From a virus, in the IMG/VR virus record IMGVR_UViG_3300010354_000821, positions 1-21,283 of that record: a stretch of 21,283 bases of DNA, one strand, 5' to 3'. Positions 1-6,900 of this stretch are shown piece after piece (the first letter of the stretch is position 1; the number at the start of each line of letters is the position of its first letter). The notes below the pieces were generated by a model, which was not told the origin of the DNA, ran no database searches, and saw only the letters and a list, made by a program, of their open reading frames with translations. Made by a program: the position numbers and the translations under genes.

Positions 1-159
1 GATTCTACCATCATTCAGAAAAATATTCAAGTGCCCTGTGCTACCATTCTCCATGTAGAATGCCATCCACACATGATGCCCTTCATCCATCACCTCATAA
101 TGATATGCTTTGATGTTATCAAGTAGAAACTCATCGGGGTTGTAGAGTTCTTTATCCAT
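1..159 (-). CDS. Small hypothetical phage protein, C-terminus cut by the left edge
   Basis: The frame opens with ATG at 159 and stays open for 53 codons to the left edge, so the C-terminus is missing. The start is well supported: GAGGAG (169-174) lies nine bases upstream, and an in-frame TAA lies just before it. The visible protein is acidic and aromatic, beginning MDKELYNPDEFLLDNIKAYH. No motif or family is recognised. It is the last visible member of the small-gene cassette and is separated from the gene before it by about 60 bases, the longest non-coding gap in the window. That spacer shows no hairpin or promoter I would defend. Function unknown; the reality of the gene is likely because of the ribosome binding site. 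Confidence 0.7.
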   Translation of the reverse strand, partial: MDKELYNPDEFLLDNIKAYHYEVMDEGHHVWMAFYMENGSTGHLNIFLNDGRI

Positions 160-168
160 TATACTAAA

Positions 169-174
169 CTCCTC
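169..174 (-). promoter_or_regulatory. Ribosome binding site GAGGAG
   Basis: GAGGAG on the minus strand sits nine bases before the ATG at 159 and fixes the start of the left-edge gene. Confidence 0.65.
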
Positions 175-221
175 AATACTTTACGAAGAAACTGAATAGA
201 ACCATAAAACTCTTCTCCATC

Positions 222-443
222 TTACCCACCAATCACAATCCAATCAATCTCTTCTAGTGCTAGTTGAATCTTTTGTTCTTTAGTGAGGTCTTCAAAGTCT
301 CTTTCAGCAAACTCCTTTCTTTCAATCGCAGCAAGATGTTGAAATGCTTCTTTGTTTTCCTCCATAATGTTCTTAGCAATATCTAGAACTTTGTTTTCTT
401 TTTCTCTTCGTGCTGCTTCTTCAAGCATTTCCTCGTGTGTCAT
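222..443 (-). CDS. Small acidic helical hypothetical protein
   Basis: This 73-residue protein starts MTHEEMLEEAARREKENK and ends DWIVIGG. It is rich in Glu, Lys and Ala with almost no Pro, so it is probably one or two long helices, possibly a coiled coil. The frame could be extended four codons to a TTG at 455, but the ATG at 443 is preferred because GAGG (450-453) lies six bases before it. The start overlaps the end of the previous gene (stop at 421-423) by about 23 bases, which suggests translational coupling. No family is recognised. Short charged helical proteins like this are common in the accessory regions of T4-like phages, where their functions are mostly unknown. Confidence 0.7.
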   Translation of the reverse strand: MTHEEMLEEAARREKENKVLDIAKNIMEENKEAFQHLAAIERKEFAERDFEDLTKEQKIQLALEEIDWIVIGG

Positions 444-726
444 GTACCACCTCAAAACATACTGAATTAAACTTTTGTTTTAACACCCCTCGCAACTCAA
501 TCTTGGTGTGTTGTGAATGCACATAAACGTGCTCGACATAATACTTGTCGCCTACAATCAATAACCCATTTGGATCATCATTCCCGCCCCATCTAACCTG
601 CTCTGGTGAGCATCCGATAAACTTTACAGTGTCTCCTGCTCTGATTCTATCCATCTTTGCCCACCCTAGATTAGGCCACGTATCTCTATATATTTGGTTG
701 AGACGCTCGTTGCCGTAATCAATCAC
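421..726 (-). CDS. Small beta-rich hypothetical protein
   Basis: With the GTG start at 726 the product is 101 residues. An alternative ATG at 654 (residue 25) has an AGGG at 664-667 with a nine-base spacer and would give 77 residues beginning MDRIRAGDTVKFIG. The GTG overlaps the stop of the preceding gene (719-721), but no Shine-Dalgarno sequence precedes it, so the shorter form is quite possible. The core has alternating hydrophobic strands (DTVKFIG, GLLIVGDKYYVEHVYVHS, TKIELRGV) and ends in KFNSVCFEVV. This layout resembles small SH3/KOW-like barrel proteins of phages and bacteria that end in a similar 'FNSVCFE' strand, but that resemblance is from memory and is not proof. Function unknown. 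Confidence 0.65.
   Translation of the reverse strand: MIDYGNERLNQIYRDTWPNLGWAKMDRIRAGDTVKFIGCSPEQVRWGGNDDPNGLLIVGDKYYVEHVYVHSQHTKIELRGVLKQKFNSVCFEVVHDTRGNA
450..453 (-). promoter_or_regulatory. Ribosome binding site GAGG
   Basis: GAGG (within GAGGTGG, 447-453) lies six bases before ATG 443 and argues for that start rather than the TTG at 455. The site lies inside the coding end of the preceding gene. Confidence 0.6.
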
Positions 727-946
727 TGCTATGTTGGGATTCGCTTACATATGTGCGTGGATGATATTTAAGATACTCAAAGAACGTGAGTTTCATCTCT
801 TTTTGTGTCATACCACAATGTTTTGCAGCAGCAGGTAGAGTCATAGTGCAATTAAATAACCCCTCGTTTGCCTCTTTGACATTCTCTGGGGTTGTTTTAA
901 CTGGTGCTTCGTAAAGTGCTGCTCTATTGATTTTTAAAAGGGCCAT
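719..946 (-). CDS. Small hypothetical phage protein
   Basis: A 75-residue protein that begins MALLKINRAALYEAPVKTTP and contains AKHCGMTQKEMKLTFFEYLKYHP. The middle (about residues 37-60) reads like a small helix-turn-helix or helical hairpin, but I cannot assign it to a DNA-binding family. ATG 946 lies inside the end of the preceding gene, giving a 23-base overlap. A GGA seven bases upstream (within TGGAATGAAGGATG) may serve as the ribosome binding site. The gene is sandwiched between overlapping neighbours on the same strand, which supports it as real. Function unknown. Confidence 0.65.
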   Translation of the reverse strand: MALLKINRAALYEAPVKTTPENVKEANEGLFNCTMTLPAAAKHCGMTQKEMKLTFFEYLKYHPRTYVSESQHSSD

Positions 947-1130
947 CCTTCATTCCATCGAGTGTGTCAAAGAGTTTATCAAAAGATTTGAGTCTGTCAA
1001 TACTACACATTAATTCAGCAATTCCTTGATTAACTACTGGTCGCTCATTACGGGCAGCATATGCTAAGGCATTACGCAATGATGCTTGTGCTTCGTCTAG
1101 TGATTCTTCTACTTGTTTAGATAATGCCAT
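924..1130 (-). CDS. Conserved-looking small cyanophage-type protein
   Basis: This 68-residue protein begins MALSKQVEESLDEAQASLRN and continues with ALAYAARNERPVVN, then two further helical stretches (IAELMCSIDRLKSFDKLFDT). The 'EAQ-SLRNAL-AARNERP' pattern resembles a short hypothetical protein that I associate with marine T4-like cyanophages. This is recognition from memory and no function is known. The ATG at 1130 overlaps the stop of the preceding 59-codon gene by one base (TGATG), and GGAGAG lies about ten bases upstream, so the two genes are probably translationally coupled. The predicted structure is all helical. Confidence is good that it is a gene and low on what it does. Confidence 0.75.
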   Translation of the reverse strand: MALSKQVEESLDEAQASLRNALAYAARNERPVVNQGIAELMCSIDRLKSFDKLFDTLDGMKDGPFKNQ

Positions 1131-1309
1131 CAGTCACTTGCTCTCCATTGTCCAATTTGTGTGCGATTAGTTTGAAACTCTTCCACCATCGTAAGAATTT
1201 TATGTGCTTTATCTCTGGCAGAATCTTCATTCCATTCTGAAGTATTCTCACTCCAAAGATACCACATTTCCTCTATAATAGAATCGATAAGTTTGTCGTA
1301 ATGAGTCAT
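1130..1309 (-). CDS. Small acidic hypothetical protein (59 residues)
   Basis: This short gene fills what otherwise looks like a gap between two neighbours. The protein starts MTHYDKLIDSIIEEMWYLWS, is acidic and Trp-rich (four Trp), and ends RTQIGQWRASD. The start is one of the best supported in the window: GGAGG (1317-1321) lies seven bases before ATG 1309. Its start overlaps the stop of the preceding gene (ATGA) and its stop overlaps the start of the next one (TGATG), so it sits in a coupled chain of genes. It is probably helical. No family is recognised and the function is unknown. It falls just below common 60-residue length cut-offs, so automated annotation could miss it. Confidence 0.8.
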   Translation of the reverse strand: MTHYDKLIDSIIEEMWYLWSENTSEWNEDSARDKAHKILTMVEEFQTNRTQIGQWRASD

Positions 1310-1464
1310 TGAATGACCTCCAGTTTGCGCTTCAGTGCCTGCTTACGTGCCTTCGCTTGACGCATCGCCTGAGGTTTCAGGGTGCGTTTGGCATCCTTTT
1401 TAGAGTGGTGCTGCCAGTTGGGCGTGGTCATCGGTCTGTTGCGTGTCCTAGCACTATATAGCAT
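1306..1464 (-). CDS. Small strongly basic hypothetical protein
   Basis: Three starts are possible in this frame: TTG 1509 (67 residues), ATG 1488 (60) and ATG 1464 (52). ATG 1464 is preferred because GAGG (1473-1476) lies eight bases upstream. A further ATG at 1431 would give 41 residues and is the first start downstream of the promoter proposed at 1453-1481, though it has no well-spaced Shine-Dalgarno site. The C-terminal 40 residues hold about eight Lys and four Arg against two acidic residues, with runs such as QAMRQAKARKQALKRKLEVI. The tail is therefore a very basic helix that could bind nucleic acid, but this is inference from charge alone. The stop overlaps the start of the next gene (ATGA). 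No family is recognised. Confidence 0.55.
   Translation of the reverse strand: MLYSARTRNRPMTTPNWQHHSKKDAKRTLKPQAMRQAKARKQALKRKLEVIQ
1317..1321 (-). promoter_or_regulatory. Ribosome binding site GGAGG
   Basis: A perfect GGAGG seven bases before ATG 1309. It is the strongest Shine-Dalgarno match I see and identifies the 59-residue gene. Confidence 0.8.
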
Positions 1465-1481
1465 TTTTACTACCTCGTCAA
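1453..1481 (-). promoter_or_regulatory. Sigma70-type promoter, TTGACG-17-TATAGT
   Basis: On the minus strand TTGACG (1476-1481) and TATAGT (1453-1458) are separated by exactly 17 bases. Each differs from the bacterial consensus (TTGACA, TATAAT) by one base. Transcription would begin near 1446 and run into the small-gene cassette towards position 1. It lies where the very AT-rich 317-residue gene gives way to more GC-rich small genes, which is where a new transcription unit would be expected. It overlaps the 5' part of the basic small ORF, so either that gene starts downstream (ATG 1431) or it is also read from an upstream transcript. Confidence 0.6.
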
Positions 1482-1505
1482 GGACCATGCTATAAGAAAT
1501 TTTTA

Positions 1506-2459
1506 TCAAACAATGAATGGCGTGAAATTTGGATTATCTTTCTCCAAATATAATTTAATGTTTATATTATCTTTATTTTCCCATTTATATTTGAATACTA
1601 CCGCATCAAAATCTTCTTTATTTAAAAATTGTTTAGTTTCATCGTATGTTTCCGCTTTAATAATCTTTCTCTGCCTTATACTTTCTAGATGAGATAACGA
1701 CTCTTCTTTACCAACAATAACATATTCCAACGCAATATAATCGCTGTAATTACTGTTCGTTACATACTGCATTCCCAATCCATAATCCGTTGGCAATTCT
1801 CTCAAGACATCCAACACATTTAAAAACTTTTTATATTCTTTATATTTTTGATAGTCACTTTGCATAAACATAAAGATTGGAGTAACAAATCCTATTTTTA
1901 CGATTAAACCAGAAAAACTCATACCGACATATTCAATATCAAATAAATCAGTATCGCGTCTAATACTAAAGAGAAAATCTTGTGTTGTTTTAGGTAAATT
2001 AAAAACGTCAAAAATATCTGTTAATAAATTATCATCTAGCATCGGAATATTTCCGCTAGTTATAGCAAAATAATATCCTTCTATTAGTTTAGATTCTCCT
2101 TTGTATGCTACACCAAAAGTAGAATCTACGTTAAAAATGCCCTTAGGAAAATAATGAAACATTTTCCTAAGTAATTCAATATTCTTTTTTATTCTTTCGT
2201 CTGGAAAATAATCGACAGAAGAATATCTATAAGCTTTTCCAGATGAAACGATACTTCTTTTTTTTAAATCATATTCTTTAGCTGAAGAAGAATAAAAATT
2301 AGAGACACAGTGATTTATTTTTATCTGTGTGCTAGTATCAATTACTTTTTCAAATGCCAAATACAAATTATTAAAATCTTCAAATGTTAATTTGATATTA
2401 TTTTCATCAAAAATTTTAACAAGTTGTGTCATATCACGTTTCAAATATTTAAATTTCAT
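1506..2459 (-). CDS. Hypothetical protein with repeating helix / strand-pair pattern
   Basis: A 317-residue, very AT-rich gene of unknown function, soluble-looking, with no signal peptide or membrane segment. After two helices (about 1-50), by eye the protein alternates a helix with a pair of strands four times. The strand pairs lie near residues 108-133, 165-197, 228-249 and 287-309. Examples are FNVDSTFGVAYKG with GYYFAIT, EYVGMSFSG with LIVKIGF, and VVFKYKW with NIKLYLE. Such alpha-beta-beta-alpha repeats are typical of ABBA-barrel prenyltransferases of about 300 residues (NphB/CloQ and cyanobactin KgpF/PagF types). I see no diagnostic active-site motif, so this is only a hypothesis. ATG 2459 follows the previous stop by six bases with no clear Shine-Dalgarno site. 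It is the last gene of the structural block, so a role in fibre maturation or host interaction is possible. Confidence 0.75.
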   Translation of the reverse strand: MKFKYLKRDMTQLVKIFDENNIKLTFEDFNNLYLAFEKVIDTSTQIKINHCVSNFYSSSAKEYDLKKRSIVSSGKAYRYSSVDYFPDERIKKNIELLRKMFHYFPKGIFNVDSTFGVAYKGESKLIEGYYFAITSGNIPMLDDNLLTDIFDVFNLPKTTQDFLFSIRRDTDLFDIEYVGMSFSGLIVKIGFVTPIFMFMQSDYQKYKEYKKFLNVLDVLRELPTDYGLGMQYVTNSNYSDYIALEYVIVGKEESLSHLESIRQRKIIKAETYDETKQFLNKEDFDAVVFKYKWENKDNINIKLYLEKDNPNFTPFIV

Positions 2460-2465
2460 ATTTAC

Positions 2466-2816
2466 TTATTCGTTAGACATTACTAATTGAAGATCTGGAG
2501 AAACAACATTTGCGTAGATGTAAAAATGCTCTTCTCCTTCTAAAAGTTGAGATTTTCTGGGAAACCAATCTTCTAAGGCATTTATTGCTTGCTCACTAGT
2601 TGTAAAATAACAAAAAATTTCGCCAAATTGTTTTAACATATCATAAACATTAATGTCGCATTTACCATAGTAAAAATCCCAAACTTCTTCTACTTTTTCT
2701 ATATCTGAACAATTCAATGGACCTTCTGCTCTCAAATGCATCACCACTTTTCCAGAATTTTTAGCTAATTGCTCCACCCAATCATATTTGTCAAAAACAT
2801 CTACATTAATTTTCAT
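2466..2816 (-). CDS. Hypothetical protein in the fibre operon
   Basis: A 116-residue acidic protein starting MKINVDVFDKYDWVEQLAKN. It contains an aromatic-rich middle (VWDFYYGKCDINVYDMLKQF) and a strand-helix segment (EIFCYFTTSEQAINALEDWF). The mixed alpha/beta layout suggests a small globular domain, but I recognise no family. ATG 2816 overlaps the TAA of the 365-residue chaperone-like gene by one base (TAATG), and GAGGGG lies about seven bases before it, so it is probably co-translated with that gene. Its base composition matches the 317- and 365-residue neighbours, so the three look like one functional set. A role as partner or cofactor of the chaperone is only inference from position. Confidence 0.7.
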   Translation of the reverse strand: MKINVDVFDKYDWVEQLAKNSGKVVMHLRAEGPLNCSDIEKVEEVWDFYYGKCDINVYDMLKQFGEIFCYFTTSEQAINALEDWFPRKSQLLEGEEHFYIYANVVSPDLQLVMSNE

Positions 2817-3913
2817 TATAGTGCCCCCTCATCATTTTGAATATCGTTAATTAATTTCACAGCATCATATTCTACCACACTTCTCTTGTTAGATTCAATT
2901 AATTCATTGAGAATATCACCAATAGTAAAATTCAAATCATAACCTTGTAGTTGCGAATTAATAAGTTGTATTTTATCTTCCAATTTCGTCATTCCAACTT
3001 GCCACCAATTCTTTGGATTTTCGTCTTCAATTAGAATATCATCTCTGACCATTTGATCTGGTATTTCTTGTATTTGTGCTAGAGATTGCTCAATAGAAGA
3101 CATATTAATATCAAATATAGGCAATCTTATGTCATTAAGAGCTCGCATTACTTCGCACTTTACTTGTACTTCTGCAAACTTTTTAACAATTTCTACTGGT
3201 GGATCATTTTGATACACAGAAATTATATCATCAATGACTTTTTTGGGAAAATTACTTTGTGATGCAACATATCTAATTTCATCCATCAACACACACAATT
3301 CTGAAGCAGGATTAGGACTAACTGGAATTGTAATAGAAGAATAATCTCTCATCTTCCATGCTTCTTGGTCAGTTATATCTCTCCATTCCTGTCTATAATT
3401 AGACCAATTTTCTTTATCTTCTTCAGTAGCAAATTTATAATCACCTAAAAACATGTAATCAGTTTCTTTTAAAATTTTATCTCTAGCTTGAAGTAAATTA
3501 TACTCAATATACGAAAGATCATTTATTTTTTGAATAATTTCATCATATAATCCCTCAACCTTTTCAATTCTTTTTTTGGAGTAAAATTGCAAAAATATAT
3601 TGAAAACTTCTGTAACTTGCTCTGTTGTCGCAGCATCAAATTTATATACTTTTTGCTCGACCTCTCTATTAGTATAATTAAAGACTTCTTTAACACGCTC
3701 ACAATAAAAAGACTTATCACTAAATGCAACAAATCTAAGAATTCTATCTTTATCCGTGTGCCAATATTCAGGAAGCAAAGAAGTTACTTCCCCATAATCA
3801 GATTCAGTTAAATCTAAACTAAATCCTCTATAATTTATACTTTGACGTGGAATATGAGCCGTATAAAATTTAGGCTCTAAGTTAACAGTCAACAAACGTG
3901 TAACTTCGGTCAT
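2816..3913 (-). CDS. Probable tail fibre assembly chaperone-like protein
   Basis: A 365-residue protein directly after the fibre genes. Residues about 141-201 carry the layout of the phage tail assembly chaperone family (Phage_tail_APC): LQARDKILKETDYMFLGDYK, then ENWSNYRQEWRDI and ITIPVSPNP. Family members typically read 'R-x-LL-x-x-TDW ... W-x-x-YRQ-x-LRDI ... WP-x-x-P'. Here Tyr replaces the usual Trp after TD. The N-terminal 140 residues and the C-terminal 160 (helical, ending NDEGAL) are unlike the short family members, which are usually near 150-200 residues. Such chaperones help fold or attach distal fibre proteins, and this gene follows three tip-like genes. ATG 3913 has AAGGA (3925-3929) upstream. 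The start of the 116-residue gene overlaps the stop. Confidence 0.7.
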   Translation of the reverse strand: MTEVTRLLTVNLEPKFYTAHIPRQSINYRGFSLDLTESDYGEVTSLLPEYWHTDKDRILRFVAFSDKSFYCERVKEVFNYTNREVEQKVYKFDAATTEQVTEVFNIFLQFYSKKRIEKVEGLYDEIIQKINDLSYIEYNLLQARDKILKETDYMFLGDYKFATEEDKENWSNYRQEWRDITDQEAWKMRDYSSITIPVSPNPASELCVLMDEIRYVASQSNFPKKVIDDIISVYQNDPPVEIVKKFAEVQVKCEVMRALNDIRLPIFDINMSSIEQSLAQIQEIPDQMVRDDILIEDENPKNWWQVGMTKLEDKIQLINSQLQGYDLNFTIGDILNELIESNKRSVVEYDAVKLINDIQNDEGAL

Positions 3914-3935
3914 TTTACTTTGAATCCTTATTTTT

Positions 3936-3943
3936 TATTTATT
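3936..3943 (-). promoter_or_regulatory. Possible T4-type late promoter (AATAAATA)
   Basis: The short gap before the 365-residue gene reads AATAAATA on the minus strand, one base from the T4 late promoter TATAAATA. It overlaps the TAA of the 1326-residue gene. A start near 3929 would give a leader of about 16 bases containing AAGGA. In DNA this rich in A and T the match could be chance; the same octamer also occurs inside the 362-residue gene near 8904. Confidence 0.3.
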
Positions 3944-6900
3944 AGTAAGCTTTAATTAAATATTTAAGTCTAAAATATGGTTGCAATATAGGACATGATT
4001 CATTATTTCTTAAATAAAATGACATAGCACCATTAAACAGTGCTCTAGATTGATTGGTCATTGTAATATCAACAGATGATAATGTTATACCCAACGAAAC
4101 TGGATTTGCATTATCTTGATTCAAACGCACAATTTGGGAAACACTATCAGATGCTCCCGTAGATCCAATACCACTTCCATGATTTGCTGTATATCCATCT
4201 CCTGCCGCCGCTGGTTGTAAACTTACGCTATGTGAGTGTACACTTCCAGCAACATCATCTGGAATGTTTGCTGGTCCTGGTAAAACATTTCCGCCAGCTT
4301 CTCTAATTCCATAAAATTGAGGACTAATTGTTCCAGCTCTACATCCACCAGCATGTGCTTCTAATCTAATACCTCCAGCTACAACAGCGCCATGTCCATG
4401 TGGAGGCGGTGATGTCATAAATCCAGCAAGCATTGGTCCTACTCTATAAGTAAATTGTCCAGAGAAAGTAGTAGATGTTTGTGCGCTACAGTCAGTAAAA
4501 CCAGTAGTATTAAAGGATCCCAAAGTAAATGTAGAGGCATTAGATACTCCAGCAGTGCCATCTGGCAATCCAGATACGCCTGGAGATCCTGGGGGTAATT
4601 GTGCAGACCTATCATAAGTATAAACACCACCTATAGATCCAACTACATTTTTATCACCACCTGAAGCACCATTAGCAGCAAATAAAGGTGTAATAGAAAC
4701 AGACCCAGAATTATTATCAACATTACCTGTTCCCATCAATTTTTTGCCGTAAAGATTTGGCATACGGAAGGCAGTCGCGCTAACAGGACTACTAAAAGCA
4801 TCTCCAATTATAGCATACAATGCTGGAAATTCTGATTTTAATAACCACTGTCCTCTCATTTCTAAATATCCTGGGAATCTGTCTTGAGACCAACTAGGCA
4901 CTCTTAAAGTTCCAGAAACCCACGCTGGTTGTGTTGAAGCATTTACCGAAGAAGTATAATTCGTGCCCCCTGCTGCATCACCAGAATTTGCTACAGCCCA
5001 CTGATTATTATCATCCGTAGTAGCAGAAGTATTGTTAATATATCCAGGTGGTTTTGGCACACATATTACTGTGCCAAGTGCTGATCCAGTTTTTTGTGTT
5101 TCTTTAGAATAAAAAATTGGAACGAAAGCAGCAGAAACTACACTCAATGTCACTTCAGCAGTATTAAAAGGTGAAGTAACAGAAACAACAAAATTTGTAT
5201 TATTTCTACTATACTCTTGTTGTGTGCATTGTGTGAGGGTTACTGTGCAACGATATCGATAATTATTTGAAGCGGGCGTAATTGATGATATTGAAAGTGT
5301 AGATGCAGTTTCTCCTGATAAGTTTGCCCAACTAGATCCACTATCTGTGCTTCGTTGCCACTGATAAGATGGAACACCACCAGTAAATGTGGGATTTAAA
5401 TCTAGTGTAAATGGACTACCAGAAGACACAATTTTAGTTGCTGCATCTGCAAAATATGTAAATCTTCTATTAACTGTTATAGTGCATGAAATACTATAAA
5501 CATCAACGGGAACTCCAACAGCAGATATTTTACATCTTATTATAGCACCATTGTCAGTAATTCTATCAAAAGGAAGCGGGACATATCTATCCGCATTTGA
5601 TGGTGCTCCTAAATATCCAGCAGCTAAATTAGAAAAATCTGCATCACCAACTCGTTTAATTTGCCATTGATATGTTGGAGACACACCAATAGTAGAGTTT
5701 GCTGCAACTTGGAAAGCATATTCATTAATTGCTCCTTCTAAAAATGTTCTCGTAGAAGGAGTATTTAACGTTATATTGATTGCAACTCGTTGAACTTCCA
5801 ACCTGGCAACGTTACTATATGCTATAGTTCCACCAAAACTAGTTAATTTACAACGATAATAACCATCATCCAAAATTAGTAAACTTGGAAAAGCTAATGT
5901 ATTAAAAGTTGCTCCAGAAACATTAGACCACGTTGCAGAAGATGGAGAAGCAGGATTGTAATTCGTACTCTTTTCCCATTGATAAGAAATTGCTCCTAAA
6001 CTTAACGATTGTGCAGATATGGTCCAAGATGCAGATTCATATTCTTTCAAATAATAATCATTTAAACTACTAATACTTGTGAAACTATCTACTAAAAATC
6101 CTAATTGTGCAGTCACACTAGTAATAGAAAATAATTGATCTGGAACACTAACAACACATCTATAAAATTTTCTAGCAATGGAAGTAGTTGCAGAAGAAAT
6201 GACTAATAAGTTTGTTTGTGTATTGCTATAAGGAGCAGATTCTGGGACATTTATCCATCCAGTAGAGGTGTTTGAAGTATTATATTGCCACTGATAAGAT
6301 ATAGTAGAACCGCTGGTGGGAATAGCATTAATACCAAAAGAAGCAGTTTGATTATTGAATACAATAGAATCAGCTGGTTGTCCAGTAATAATAGCAGTTC
6401 GATAAACCGTTAACGTTATGGCGTCAGAATAATATGGGGTTAAAACTTTGTTACCGCTAGACAAAGTATATAAAGCACTTGACGTTACTTTTAACCTGTA
6501 TTGTGATTGGTTATCCGTATCTCTTCGTAGAGGAGGAGTAATATATCCAATGTCGAGAAAATCTTCTGGTAAAACGTCTGGTGTCGCAGTATAATCACTA
6601 GTTTCATCAGGAAGGATTCTAGAGACAGGCGCTCCAATATCAGACCATGTTGTTTCACCTGGATTTTTTCGTTGAAAAATAATAGTTACATCACCATTTA
6701 ATCCAAGATTTCTAGAAACATCTATTTGTGCGGTTAATTCAACTGTGCGAATAGGATCCTGAAATGTATTTCTATTTGATATATTTCCATATCTATCTTC
6801 AACCGAAGATACTGTAGTAGATGGAATAACTATAGGTTCCTGTATATCAAACATTTCAATAAAATATGGATTACTGGTAACTGATGTTTCTCCAACAGAT

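Noticed and set aside
160-221. tRNA, small RNA or promoter in the longest spacer
   Set aside because: No cloverleaf, stable hairpin, or paired -35/-10 boxes were found; only the ribosome binding site near its left end is convincing.
1465-1509. TTG start at 1509 for the basic small protein
   Set aside because: The overlap TTGA with the previous stop is attractive, but no Shine-Dalgarno site precedes it, whereas ATG 1464 has GAGG at the right distance.
3523-3811. Short hydrophobic frames on both strands over the chaperone-like gene
   Set aside because: They are out of frame with a well-supported 365-residue gene and arise from its AT-rich codons.
4558-4620. Collagen-like Gly-x-Y segment (PPGSPGVSGLPDGTAG)
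   Set aside because: Only about five imperfect triplets, too short to form a stable collagen helix; probably a flexible Gly/Pro loop.
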